This document shows positions 8,646 through 17,469 of a DNA stretch of 64,000 nt, one piece after another (within the stretch, counting starts at the first letter, position 1; each line of letters begins with the position of its first letter). This DNA comes from Kitasatospora papulosa. GTDB taxonomy: Bacteria > Actinomycetota > Actinomycetes > Streptomycetales > Streptomycetaceae. Location: NCBI RefSeq assembly GCF_000717245.1, contig NZ_JNYQ01000007.1:186001-250000 (forward strand), written 5' to 3'. A program made the position numbers and the translations under genes. Under the pieces are notes generated by a model that saw nothing but the letters and a program-made list of their open reading frames with translations, was not told the DNA's origin and did not search any database.

Positions 8646-9971
8646 ATGTCTGTGGCAGAACAATATGGGATCGTGGGCGGTACGGCCAGGGAGATCGCTG
8701 CGTCCGTCGAGAGCGGTGTGGCCGACGGCGCGCTGCAGCCGGGCGCTTCGCTGCCTCCCGTGCGGCGGCTGGCCGAGGAGCTCGGGGTCGGCGCGGGGAC
8801 GGTGGCGGCGGCGTACAAGGAGCTGCGCGTGCGCGGGGTGGTGGTCACCCTGGGGCGCGGTGGCACCGTGGTCGCGTCCGCTCCCGCCGTCACCTCGCGC
8901 CGCCCTCCGCGCGTGCCCGCCGGCCTCCGTGACCTGGCGGGCGGTCACCCGGACCCCGGCCTGCTCCCGGTGCTCACCCCGCCCGCCCGTGTGGAGCCCG
9001 TGCCCGGATCGCACCGAGCCTCGCCGAGGCTGGCCGCCCTCGAGGACGCGGCCCGCGCCTGGCTGGCCCGCGACGGTGTCCCCACCGACGCGGTGACCTT
9101 CGCCCACGGGGCCCTGGACTGCATCGCCAGGCTGCTGTCCACCGAGCTCAGGCCCGGTGACGCCGTGGCCGTCGAGGACCCCGGCTTCCACCACCTTCTG
9201 GACCTGGTGACGGCCTTGGGCCTGCGCATGCTGCCGGTGGCGGTCGACGACGACGGCATCCGCCCGGAGGCACTGCGCTCCGCACTCCGTGCGGGAGCCC
9301 GGGCCCTGGTGTGCAGCCCTCGCGGCCAGAGCCCCCTCGGCGCCCGCTTCACCCCGGACCGCAGGGACGAACTCCTCCTGGTCCTGGGCGACTTCCCCGA
9401 CACCCTGGTCGTGGAGGACGACCACAACGCGGACATCGCCGGAGCGGACGCGGTGACCCTCACCTCAGGGGACCTGCCCCGCTGGGCCCATGTGCGTACG
9501 GTGTCCAAGCACCTCGGGATCGATCTGCGCTGGGCCGCCCTCGCCTGCGACGCCGCCACCCTCGCGCGCCACGACGGGCGGATGCTGCTCACGTCCGGAT
9601 GGGTCAGTCACATCCTTCAGGCCACCGTCGCCGACCTGTTGGCCGACCCGGAGGTGACGCGGCTGGTGGCCGGGGCCGCCCGCACGTACGCCGTCCGTCG
9701 CGACGCCCTGGGCGCGGCGCTGGGCGAGCGCGGGATCGCGTCCCACGGGCGGAGCGGCCTCAACGTGTGGGTGCCCGTCCGGGACGAATCCGCCGTGGTC
9801 AACGGGCTGCGTACCCGGGGCTGGTGGATCGCTGCGGGGACACGTTTCCGTATCGCGTCCCCGCCCGGTGTGCGCGTCACGACCGCCACCCTGACTCCTG
9901 CCGAAGCGACGTCCCTCGCCGACGACTTCGCCGAGGTGCTCGCGGACTCACAGGCGGTCTACGGCGGTTGA
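8646..9971 (+). CDS. MocR-type transcriptional regulator (GntR HTH + aminotransferase-like domain)
   Basis: 441 residues from ATG 8646. Residues 5-80 are a GntR winged helix (SLPPVRRLAEELGVGAGTVAAAYKEL). Residues about 95-435 resemble a fold-type I aminotransferase with the PLP lysine at Lys288 (RTVSKHLGIDLRWA) and an acidic pair near 258 (VVEDDHNAD). MocR proteins sense PLP or an amino compound and activate or repress neighbouring genes. No Shine-Dalgarno sequence precedes this start, consistent with a leaderless message. It probably regulates itself and the divergent MFS exporter through the palindrome between them. Confidence 0.9.
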   Translation: MSVAEQYGIVGGTAREIAASVESGVADGALQPGASLPPVRRLAEELGVGAGTVAAAYKELRVRGVVVTLGRGGTVVASAPAVTSRRPPRVPAGLRDLAGGHPDPGLLPVLTPPARVEPVPGSHRASPRLAALEDAARAWLARDGVPTDAVTFAHGALDCIARLLSTELRPGDAVAVEDPGFHHLLDLVTALGLRMLPVAVDDDGIRPEALRSALRAGARALVCSPRGQSPLGARFTPDRRDELLLVLGDFPDTLVVEDDHNADIAGADAVTLTSGDLPRWAHVRTVSKHLGIDLRWAALACDAATLARHDGRMLLTSGWVSHILQATVADLLADPEVTRLVAGAARTYAVRRDALGAALGERGIASHGRSGLNVWVPVRDESAVVNGLRTRGWWIAAGTRFRIASPPGVRVTTATLTPAEATSLADDFAEVLADSQAVYGG

Positions 9972-10048
9972 CCGCCCGCCGTCGGCTCGGCCGGCCGGGG
10001 TCGCGCGACTGACGAGCCGCATGGCAACCGTGTGGATCGAGGGGAGCG

Positions 10049-10705
10049 TCAGGCAGTGGTGGGAGTGCGGATCGCTGCGATGTCGAACTGGAGGCGCAGC
10101 CGCTCGCTCACCATGGCGCCGCCCTCGGCCAGCCGGGCGTTGTAGGTGAGACCCCAGTCGGACCGGTTGATGGTGGTGGTCCCGTCGAACCCGACACGCT
10201 CGTAGCCGAAGGGGTCGGTGACGTGACCGATGTACGTGAGGTCCAGGACCACGGGCCCGGTGACGCCCCGGATCGTGAGGTCGCCCGTCATGCGGTAGAC
10301 GTCCTTGCCGATGAGTTGCACGGCTGTGCTCGTGAAGCCGATCCGGGGGTGATTCCTGGCATCCAGGAAGTCCCGTCCGATCAGATGCGCGTCCCGCTGC
10401 TCCACACCCGTGTCGACACTGGCGGTGGCCATCGATATCTCGGCGCGGGAGCGTGCCGGGTCACGGCCGTCGAAGTAGAGACGGCTCTCGTACTCCGTGA
10501 ACGCGCCGCGCACGGTCGTCACCATGGCGTGCCGTACGGAGAAGCCGATCCTGCTGTGCGCGGGGTCGATCATCCACTCCCCGGTGAGAGCGGCCATGCG
10601 GGGGTCGAGCATGGCCGCGGCACCGGCGCCCGCCGGGTCGGCAGTTGACTCCTCCGGGCGAGGCTCCGGACGGCGGAGCAGGGAGCTGCGACTGAAGAGG
10701 TTCAT
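10049..10705 (-). CDS. YceI-family polyisoprenoid-binding-like protein
   Basis: 218 residues from ATG 10705. The core begins GEWMIDPAHSRIGFSVRHAMV, the YceI signature, and continues with TVRGAFTEYE, RDAHLIGRDFLDA and the lipocalin-like strands DLTIRGVTGPVVLDL and VGFDGTTTINRSDWGL. YceI proteins form a lipocalin fold that binds long isoprenoids or amides. No signal peptide is present, as in many streptomycete members. The start MNLFSRS fits homologues I know, but it has no clear ribosome site. An in-frame ATG 66 bases upstream (10771), preceded by AAGG, is a possible alternative that would add 22 residues. Confidence 0.85.
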   Translation of the reverse strand: MNLFSRSSLLRRPEPRPEESTADPAGAGAAAMLDPRMAALTGEWMIDPAHSRIGFSVRHAMVTTVRGAFTEYESRLYFDGRDPARSRAEISMATASVDTGVEQRDAHLIGRDFLDARNHPRIGFTSTAVQLIGKDVYRMTGDLTIRGVTGPVVLDLTYIGHVTDPFGYERVGFDGTTTINRSDWGLTYNARLAEGGAMVSERLRLQFDIAAIRTPTTA

Positions 10706-10929
10706 GGAACAGTTAGTTACGCGGAGGTAAGGAGCACCCGCAATAGCTGATCGAGGAACCCGAACATTCATGGTCGGACCTTCACAAGATGATGCAGCGG
10801 CGGTGGCGGAGGGTTGCCGCACCCGCGCGAGACGGTTTCGTCGGAGACGGGTGGTGTGTGCCGCCTGGGCGGTGTCTGACCCTGGGGCGCCGCGGGTCGT
10901 GCCGGGAGGGCGCGTCTGACGCCGGTCCT

Positions 10930-13065
10930 TCACAGTCCCGCCTCCACCAGGAACTCACTCGGGTCGCCCGACCACGATACGTACAGCCCGTCCCTGGCGC
11001 GGGTGCACGCGACGAACAGCAGGCAGCGCTCCGCCAGGAGGTCCGCGTCGTGCTGGAGCCGGTCCACCTCTGCCGCGGTGACCGCCTTCGGGAACGGCAG
11101 GGCTCCGTCACTGACGCCGATGACCGCGACGCACCGGAACTCCAACCCCTTGAAGGCGTGCATCGTGCCGATCTGCACGCTCTCCAGGCCGGTGGACGAG
11201 TCACCCCGGAGCCGCACGGCGGGGAGCCCCGCCGCTCTGAGACGTTCCACCGCCTTGTCGCAGGTCTTGTTGAACCGGGCGCTGACTCCGATCTCGCCCG
11301 GCGCGATACCGCTGTCGAGCCATCCGCGGACCCGTGTGACGAGCGCGTCGAGCTCGGCGTCCTCCGAATCCCCGCCGAACGTCTCGGGCCCGCTGCCGTG
11401 CAGGGCCGAGCGGTAGCCGAGCAGGGTCTCGTTTCGGGCGTCGTCCGCCAACTGCTCGAAGGGCCGGCCGACGAGGAGCGCGGTGGACCAGCTGAGGATC
11501 TCGTGGGTGGAACGGTAGTTCTTGCGCATCTTCGTCGACCTGCCGGTCACCCTGACACCGACCGTCCTCAGGGAGACCTTCGTGTCGTAGATGCGCTGGT
11601 GCGGGTCACCCGCGATGAACAGGTCGTCCGGGCGCGCCGGAGCCGCGGCCCGCAGCAGGCGCCACTGGGCCGGGTGCAGGTCCTGGGCCTCGTCGACGAC
11701 CACGTGGCGGTAGGGCGGACCTGAGGTCTCCAGCAGATCCGCGGCCTCCGCGCATGTCCCGAGGTAGGTGCGCAACCCGTCGGCACCGAGCCGGTCGGTG
11801 AACTCCTCGACCGTACGCCACACCAGAGCGCGGGCGGACGTGGGCAGAGCGCTGCCGCGCCCTCGTCGCTCGCAGGCCTCATACTGCTCCAGGGTGCGCA
11901 GGTTCTGAGCCAGGACCACGTGCTTGTACTCCTGCGCGAGGAACTGCGCGGTGCCGGTGAAACCGGTGGTGCGGGCCGCCCTCTCCCACCGGGCCTCCTC
12001 CTCACCGCTTCGCAACGGCCGCCGCGACGTCGACACGACACGGCCCGCGAACGCGTCGACGGTCATGACGTCGACACGGTCGCGCAGCACCTCGTCCTCG
12101 ACCAGGGCGGCGAGACCGGCGCGCAGTGCCGCTACGAGGGCGTTCGTGTACGTCGTCAGCAGCACCCTGTCGCCGTCGCGCAGATGGCCCAGGAGGTGGC
12201 GCACCCGGTGCAGGGCGACGACCGTCTTCCCGGTACCGGGTCCGCCGGTGACCTGGGCGGGGCCGGAGTACGAAGGGCGGTAGGCGACCTTGTGCTGCGA
12301 CGGGTGGAGGAAGACCCGCCAGGCCGCGAACGGCTTGTCCAGGATGTCGCGCAGCTCCTCCGACGCGGTGACGAGAGCGATACGCGCACGGGTGCGCTGA
12401 ATCGCTGTGGCGAAGTCCTGTGTGTCCACCGGCGGATCACCGGCGGAGACGGTGGACATGGCCACGGACACCACGTCCCGCCAGACGTCCTCGACGCTGA
12501 AACCGGCCGCCAGGTACTCCAGGACCTCACGCTGATCCTGAGGGAAGTAGGGTGCGAAAACCTCCAGCTGTTCGGCGTCGGACAGTGCGCGAGCCTGCCG
12601 CAGGGTGGTCTCGTCGATGCCGAGCGCGGCCATGTCACCGTCGGACACCTTCGCGAACAGCCGCTGATCGGGAACCGGGGCGATCCGCTCGTACGCCGGC
12701 GTGAGCTCGTCGAGCATGGCGATGTCCCGGATCTCCACGGCTCGGGTGACCGTGTTGATGCTGGCCTTCTGCTTGACCGCCCACGCGATCGCCTTGTCGT
12801 GGGGCATGACGCGCAGCAGCACGTACGTGTCGCCGCTGTCCGGCGCGAGGACGACCCCGCGCGTCCCCTGATCGATGCGGATGGTCCTGATGTGCGGATC
12901 ACGGGCGCGCTTGAGAGTTTCCAGTTTCAGCCCCTGGTCCTTGAACAGCTGGTCCAGGGTGAGGCGCTCGAACTTCTCCCAGGCATCGAACACTCCCTGT
13001 TTGACGCTGCCCTGGAGCTTGCTGAGCTGTGCGCAGAAGTCGATGTCGAACGCGAGGTGGGGCAT
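10930..13065 (-). CDS. UvrD/Rep-type helicase with a RelE-like N-terminal domain
   Basis: 711 residues. Residues about 4-98 look like a RelE/ParE-fold domain (FDIDFCAQLSKL, RARDPHIRTIRIDQ, VLLRVMPHDKAIAWA). The C-terminal two thirds is a superfamily-1 helicase: Q-motif-like HPSQ, Walker A GGPGTGKT (274-281), Walker B DEAQD (458-462), GDPHQRIYD and KNYRSTHEI motifs, and motif VI CTRARDGLYV. Such enzymes unwind or translocate on DNA with ATP. RelE-fold domains in free toxins bind the ribosome; here the role is unknown and may be nucleic-acid binding. It starts 46 bases after the Ser/Thr kinase stop, so the two are probably co-transcribed and may work together. Confidence 0.88.
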   Translation of the reverse strand: MPHLAFDIDFCAQLSKLQGSVKQGVFDAWEKFERLTLDQLFKDQGLKLETLKRARDPHIRTIRIDQGTRGVVLAPDSGDTYVLLRVMPHDKAIAWAVKQKASINTVTRAVEIRDIAMLDELTPAYERIAPVPDQRLFAKVSDGDMAALGIDETTLRQARALSDAEQLEVFAPYFPQDQREVLEYLAAGFSVEDVWRDVVSVAMSTVSAGDPPVDTQDFATAIQRTRARIALVTASEELRDILDKPFAAWRVFLHPSQHKVAYRPSYSGPAQVTGGPGTGKTVVALHRVRHLLGHLRDGDRVLLTTYTNALVAALRAGLAALVEDEVLRDRVDVMTVDAFAGRVVSTSRRPLRSGEEEARWERAARTTGFTGTAQFLAQEYKHVVLAQNLRTLEQYEACERRGRGSALPTSARALVWRTVEEFTDRLGADGLRTYLGTCAEAADLLETSGPPYRHVVVDEAQDLHPAQWRLLRAAAPARPDDLFIAGDPHQRIYDTKVSLRTVGVRVTGRSTKMRKNYRSTHEILSWSTALLVGRPFEQLADDARNETLLGYRSALHGSGPETFGGDSEDAELDALVTRVRGWLDSGIAPGEIGVSARFNKTCDKAVERLRAAGLPAVRLRGDSSTGLESVQIGTMHAFKGLEFRCVAVIGVSDGALPFPKAVTAAEVDRLQHDADLLAERCLLFVACTRARDGLYVSWSGDPSEFLVEAGL

Positions 13066-13111
13066 GGGCGGACTCTCCGGGGGACGCTACGGGCGCAGAA
13101 GCGGTGGCGGA

Positions 13112-14701
13112 TCAGACTGTCGGGCCGTCGAGATCGAGTTCGATCACGCTCAGCACCTCGGCGACCTCTTCGGACATGTCGTCCGTCGGCCCGTACACCA
13201 AGCACAGATCGTCGTGGAGGGGCGCGAGGATCAGCTGCGCCTCAGGCGCCTGTCCCTGGGCGAGCAGGAGCATGCCGATGTCCCGGCGCAGCTCGACCGC
13301 CTCGTCGCTCACGTCGCCGTCGACGGCGCGGACGATGTCCAGAACACCCCGTAGCGCGGCCAGCGCGTCGGTCGCCTGGCCCAGTTCGGCACGGCACCGG
13401 GCAGCCTGGGCCCGGCACGCACGTGCCTGCGTACTGCTGGGGCCGCCGGTACGCGCGTAGGCGTCGGCCAGGGCGTCGAACTCGGGCAATGCCGCCCGGT
13501 AGTCGCCGCCGAGCAGCCGGATCGCGGCGCGCTGTGTCCGGAGCTCGAGTACCTTCTTGTTCTCGGCGCCGAGTGCCTGCGCGGCCGGTTCGATGATCTC
13601 ACTCAGGACCTCGGCGGCCTGAGTGAACCGTTCTTCGTCCAGCAGCGCGTCGGAGTGCGCGTACGCCTCCGCGATCTCCTCGCGCAACTGCGCGGGCACG
13701 GCGACGGGGGCCGGTTGTGCGGCGGCCGGATCGACCGTGGTGGGCACAGGCCGTCCTGCACCGGCGCGGGCACGTGGCGCGTACGGCTGACGGAAGATCG
13801 CGGTCGGATCCGGCGCTCCCTGCGGCCCTGCCTCACCGGGAGCAGGCCCCGCGCCGGGCGCGGGCAGGAAGTGCCGAAGCCGCTCGTACACCTCCTGAAC
13901 GTCGGCGGGCCGCGCCTCCGGAGCCTTGAGCAGCAGGTGCAGGACCAGTTCCTCCAAGGAGTCCGGCACATCCGGTCGCAGCAGGCGCAACGGGGTCGGA
14001 GCGGCGTTCACGTGCTGGTACATCACCAGGTACTCGCTGTCGGCGCTGAACAGAGGCCGTCCACCGAGCAGTTCGTGCAACACGCAACCCAGCGCGTACA
14101 GATCGGTCTGAGGACTGGTGCGCCCGCCGCGGACCTGCTCCGGTGCCATGTACTGGTAGGTGCCGATAGGGCTGCCGGTCGCGGTGAGCTTGGTGACGTC
14201 GGTGCGCAGGATCGCCGCGATACCGAAGTCGAGGACCTTCACCGTCCCGTCCCGGGCGACCAGGATGTTGGACGGCTTGAGGTCGCGGTGGATCACCGGC
14301 ACGTCGTGGGCGTGCGACAGCACGGTGGCGACCTGCGCGGCGACCGCCACGGCCCAGCTGACGGGCAGCGGGCGATCGGGGTGGATGTACGCGGACAGGG
14401 GGATGCCGTCGACGAGCTCCATGACGAGGAAGAGCCGCTCGAAGGTGTCGTCCAGCACCGCGTCGTAGACCTGCGGCACGCCGGGGTGCTGGATGCGCGC
14501 GGTGATGCGGGCCTCGCGCTTGAACCGCTTGGCGAACTCCTCGGCCAGCTGCGGTGAACCGGCGACGGCCTGCCGCCGGACCACCTTCACGGCGACGGGC
14601 CGGTCCAGCACGGCGTCGTAACCACGCCATACGTCTCCCATACCGCCGCTGTTGAGCTCCTCCAGGAGCTCGTACCGTCCGGCGATCGGTTGGTCCGGCA
14701 C
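13112..14701 (-). CDS. Ser/Thr protein kinase with C-terminal TPR-like region
   Basis: 529 residues from GTG 14701, preceded by GGGGG. The N-terminal 285 residues are a complete Hanks-type kinase: glycine loop LNSGGMGDVW, Lys39 in VAVKVV, catalytic loop HRDLKPSN (Asp140), DFG at 158-160 and APE at 186-188. A Pro/Ala-rich linker follows, then about 180 residues of helical repeats (SDALLDEERFTQAAEVL, GDYRAALPEFDALADAY, AELGQATDALAALRG) that resemble tetratricopeptide units. Unlike PknA/PknB there is no membrane helix or PASTA domain, so it is cytoplasmic. It is the first gene of an operon with the RelE-UvrD helicase, a likely substrate or partner. Confidence 0.9.
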   Translation of the reverse strand: MPDQPIAGRYELLEELNSGGMGDVWRGYDAVLDRPVAVKVVRRQAVAGSPQLAEEFAKRFKREARITARIQHPGVPQVYDAVLDDTFERLFLVMELVDGIPLSAYIHPDRPLPVSWAVAVAAQVATVLSHAHDVPVIHRDLKPSNILVARDGTVKVLDFGIAAILRTDVTKLTATGSPIGTYQYMAPEQVRGGRTSPQTDLYALGCVLHELLGGRPLFSADSEYLVMYQHVNAAPTPLRLLRPDVPDSLEELVLHLLLKAPEARPADVQEVYERLRHFLPAPGAGPAPGEAGPQGAPDPTAIFRQPYAPRARAGAGRPVPTTVDPAAAQPAPVAVPAQLREEIAEAYAHSDALLDEERFTQAAEVLSEIIEPAAQALGAENKKVLELRTQRAAIRLLGGDYRAALPEFDALADAYARTGGPSSTQARACRAQAARCRAELGQATDALAALRGVLDIVRAVDGDVSDEAVELRRDIGMLLLAQGQAPEAQLILAPLHDDLCLVYGPTDDMSEEVAEVLSVIELDLDGPTV

Positions 14702-14880
14702 CTTGCCCCCGTGTGTGCGTGTGCTGGCCTAGGCGCGTTACGTGGAGCGTCGGCCTTGGCATAGTTGGGGCCAAGTGTCTCCGGCGCGGCGATCTCGGTC
14801 CAGCCGTGCAGAAGGATGGGTGGTCACGCCGTCGGTTTCAGGTCAGCGAACGCGCCGCCGGCCGGCCTGATGGATTCGTG

Positions 14881-15213
14881 TCAGCTTTCCAGTCGGGATG
14901 CTCGATCTCGCAGCTCTTCCGCCATGTCGTCCCAGTCGGGGCCGAAGGAGAACAGGTCGGCTGCCGCTTCGCGTAGCAGTTCGGCATCATCCGGGCGCTG
15001 CAAGCAGACAAGCCGGTAAGCGAGATTGCGGGCCCATACCGGCATCGCCATCCAGTCCTCCGCCAGCACCTCATGCACGGCGGAGAGGATGTCTTCGGGT
15101 GCAGCGAAGGTAATTCTTTCGATGAAATCGCGCACGGGATCAGGGATCTTCGAGGTTTTTTCCTCGTGCGTCGATTCGATCAATTCGTGGGTCAATCGAG
15201 TCAGGTCGGACAT
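14881..15213 (-). CDS. Small hypothetical protein, candidate immunity protein
   Basis: 110 residues, acidic and mainly helical (HEVLAEDWMAMPVWARNL, DDAELLREAAADLFSFGPDW). I do not recognise a family. It starts 12 bases after an unclassified toxin-tail-like gene on the same strand, and its base composition is clearly lower in G+C than the chromosome around it. Both are the usual marks of the immunity half of a polymorphic-toxin cassette. The function is inferred from position only. Confidence 0.65.
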   Translation of the reverse strand: MSDLTRLTHELIESTHEEKTSKIPDPVRDFIERITFAAPEDILSAVHEVLAEDWMAMPVWARNLAYRLVCLQRPDDAELLREAAADLFSFGPDWDDMAEELRDRASRLES

Positions 15214-15225
15214 GAGCCTATTTCT

Positions 15226-15657
15226 TTAGGGATTGAGCCAGTATGTAGCCACACGGTACACGTTGTCGGGTGTTTGGGAAACGCGATACCCAATACTGCG
15301 CCCGTCCATCTTCATTGCCCCGTCCAGCGGTCCGGTGAACCCAGGGCCTACGCGGGGTATAACTTCAATCCACGACGCCGTATCGGCAGCGTGCTCGCCA
15401 TGAGACATCGACGACCCGCTCGTCCAGGCGTACCCTTCAACACCGATTCGGCGCTCAAGGTTCTCGCTAAGCCAGTCAATCGATAGGCGGTTGGCGATCG
15501 CGGGGGCGCGCTGACCCGGCTTCACGGGCCATCCCCGGCTCTTGGCGTACGCCACGATGTCGTCGATGTCCTGCGCAGGATCACGGTTACTGCCGTGCTC
15601 GTCACCACTGTCGTCATTGGTAGATGGTTCGCGCTCAGTGATGCCACCACCAAGCAT
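15226..15657 (-). CDS. Displaced toxin C-terminal domain (N-terminus lost)
   Basis: 143 residues from ATG 15657; the true start is uncertain because a transposase remnant abuts it at about 15660. The readable part (DIDDIVAYAKSRGWPVKPGQ, NRLSIDWLSENLERRIG, GYRVSQTPDNVYRVATYWLNP) is soluble and not a family I recognise, but its size, reduced G+C and position just before a small acidic gene fit an orphan C-terminal toxin domain torn from an Rhs-like protein. It may not be expressed as it stands. The mode of action is unknown. Confidence 0.5.
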   Translation of the reverse strand: MLGGGITEREPSTNDDSGDEHGSNRDPAQDIDDIVAYAKSRGWPVKPGQRAPAIANRLSIDWLSENLERRIGVEGYAWTSGSSMSHGEHAADTASWIEVIPRVGPGFTGPLDGAMKMDGRSIGYRVSQTPDNVYRVATYWLNP

Positions 15658-15661
15658 GTTG

Positions 15662-15930
15662 TTCAACCCGAAGATCCGCAGCCCCGAAGCCGCAGACCGC
15701 TGGACCTGGCTGATCCTCGCCGCTTTCACCCAGCTCCGGCTCGCCCGCCCACTGGCAGCCGATCTCCGCAGGCCGTGGGAGAAACCGACCCCGCCCGACA
15801 GACTCACCCCCGCACGAGTCCGCTGCGACTTTCGGCACCTCCGCACGAAGGCCGCCTGCCCAGCCGAAGCACCGAAAACCGCCCGACCCGGCCCAGGACG
15901 CCCACCCGGCCGCAAGAACAACCAGCCAGC
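15662..15930 (+). pseudogene. C-terminal remnant of a DDE transposase
   Basis: On the plus strand the frame reads FNPKIRSPEAADRWTWLILA, then FTQLRLARPLAADLRRPWEK and a tail RPGPGRPPGRKNNQPA. This is the conserved end of a transposase type I know from streptomycete genomes. Everything before residue FNPK is missing and the last residues are cut where a second transposase fragment begins. It lies between two toxin cassettes and is inactive. Confidence 0.75.
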
Positions 15931-16484
15931 TGCCACTTCTCGACATGGCCCACCTCGGCGGGGATGGCGCACTTGTCACGGCGGGCGACTTTGGCCGGAT
16001 CGGCCTTCGGCGAGGCGGGGTCCCAGCTCCCGGGCAGGAACAGACGCCAGTTCACCGCCGCCGAGGCGCCGTTGGAGGCCAGGTGCAGTGAGACACCGGC
16101 CTGGCAGTTGGTGACCTTGCCCGCGGTGCCGGTGTGCTGCCGGGTCACACACGCCGAAGCGTCCCCGTCCTTGAGGAACCCGGTGTCATCGATGACCAGC
16201 GCCGTGGGTTTGACGACCGGCTGCATGCGCCAGGCCAGCCGGGCCCGCACATGCGCCGCATCCCACGGACTGGAAGTAACGAAGTGGGCCAGCGCCTGCC
16301 GGTTACCGTCCTCGCCCAGGCGGGTGGCCATCGGCTCCACCGACTTGCGCCCACCGTCCAGCAGCAGGCCCCGCAGATAGACCCCACCCCACCGCCGCTG
16401 ATCCGCCCGCGCGAACGGCTCGAACATCTCCGCCGCGAAGTCCTCCAGATCACACCGGACCGCAGCCAACTCCTCACTCAGCAC
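15925..16484 (-). pseudogene. N-terminal remnant of an IS701-family transposase
   Basis: From ATG 16484 the minus strand encodes about 187 residues matching the start of IS701-type DDE transposases: FEPFARADQRRWGGVYLRGL, then ALVIDDTGFLKDGD with the first catalytic Asp, then KCAIPAEVGHVEKWQLA. Homology stops abruptly at about 15925, where the frame runs into the reverse of the plus-strand transposase remnant; the other catalytic residues are absent. The two remnants meet within a few shared bases (CAGCCAGC), which suggests deletion between two insertion elements. Confidence 0.8.
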
Positions 16485-16585
16485 ACACGATCAACGACAC
16501 GACCGATCAAGAAGACACGCCATCACAAACCGCACATGACCAAGCCCTATTAGAACTCCCGGCTGTAAATTCTGCCGAGAAAATC

Positions 16586-17059
16586 TCACTGATTCTGAAA
16601 TTGCCTTAGGTCCCGCGCCAAATTGGATGCAGACTCCTGGTCACATGAAAGGACGACAGAAAATCTACTGAGTGTCACACCCTCGGGCCGCTTAGTGTAG
16701 GACCACCGCTTACCGGCACGCCAAAGAGATCTGAACAACTCTGTGCGGGCAGCGCTGTCCTGGCGAAGAGCACTGTCTGCGGAATCAATAATCAGAATAT
16801 GGTAGTCCGCGGAAAGCCATTGGAGGTCGCGAAGACAATCATAAAAGGCATCCCAGTTCCATCCGAAATATTCGGGGAACCTCAGCGAGGAATAAAAATT
16901 CTCAAATGTAGACATCTCGTCGGCCATGTCTTGGCCATTCAGACGAGCCACGTAGACGTGACCCGACGCGGGCAAGAGCTGGTCAAGACGTAGACCGCCG
17001 CCCGTCGTCACCAGATGCATCCATGGGGCAAGCTGGGTCCCCTGCGACTCTTCTCTCAT
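16586..17059 (-). CDS. Barstar-family immunity protein
   Basis: 157 residues from ATG 17059, preceded by AGG seven bases upstream (an immediately preceding GTG is the alternative). The barstar fold signature is clear in the centre: FENFYSSLRFPEYFGWNWDA, then FYDCLRDLQWLSADYHILII, where barstar has its RNase-contacting helix. The N-terminal 35 residues are extra. Barstars bind and block barnase-type ribonucleases; the gene directly follows a barnase-like (frameshifted) toxin domain, so it is the cognate immunity protein. Low G+C relative to neighbours marks the cassette as mobile. Confidence 0.85.
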   Translation of the reverse strand: MREESQGTQLAPWMHLVTTGGGLRLDQLLPASGHVYVARLNGQDMADEMSTFENFYSSLRFPEYFGWNWDAFYDCLRDLQWLSADYHILIIDSADSALRQDSAARTELFRSLWRAGKRWSYTKRPEGVTLSRFSVVLSCDQESASNLARDLRQFQNQ

Positions 17060-17067
17060 CACTTTAC

Positions 17068-17342
17068 CTATCCGGGACTTCTTCCCGCAATGTACGACTG
17101 ATAGTGAGTAGGAGTGTGGTAGGCGGACCCGTCACTACCGAACACCCAGCGCTCACTACCCGGCTTATGGTTTTTCGGCGATGGTAGGTCCCGTATTCCT
17201 GGTATGTAATTGACTTCCCTGAGGGTTCGTGGGTCGGAATTTGGTAGCCGCCATTTTTCCCACTTTTTGCAGACTCTTCAGTCCACCATTTTGGCCCATA
17301 AAGGCCCGGCCCGCCCCACTGGCCCAAGTTATATTTCTCCAC
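17068..17342 (-). pseudogene. Barnase-like ribonuclease toxin domain, frameshifted
   Basis: From GTG 17342 one frame gives GGYQIPTHEPSGKSITYQEY. After about 17188 the homologous sequence continues in another frame as LPSPKNHKPGSERWVFGSDG, then SAYHTPTHYQSYIAGR and TAG at 17068-17070. GSDGSAYHTPTHY matches the barnase/microbial RNase C-terminal motif (GSDGSAYYT..HY) with its catalytic His. The reading frame must be shifted by one or two bases near GAATACGGGACC to join the halves. It follows the Rhs immunity gene as a displaced C-terminal domain, with barstar 9 bases beyond. It is either a true pseudogene or a sequencing error. Confidence 0.75.
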
Positions 17343-17469
17343 GGCGAGAACGCTTCAAGAATCCCGAAGTTACGTCAGCCCAATAGGCGCTGTCGGAGAG
17401 AGGGTGAACCCCCTGGTTGCGAGCTCGAAGACTCAGGGATGATCAGAGCAACCACCGGGATGTCGCACA

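Noticed and set aside
11920..13596. 558-codon open frame opposite the helicase
   Set aside because: It crosses two real genes on the other strand and has a repetitive composition.
15542..16114. 191-codon plus-strand frame as one complete gene
   Set aside because: Only its middle is transposase homology; both ends read through the opposite strand of other genes.
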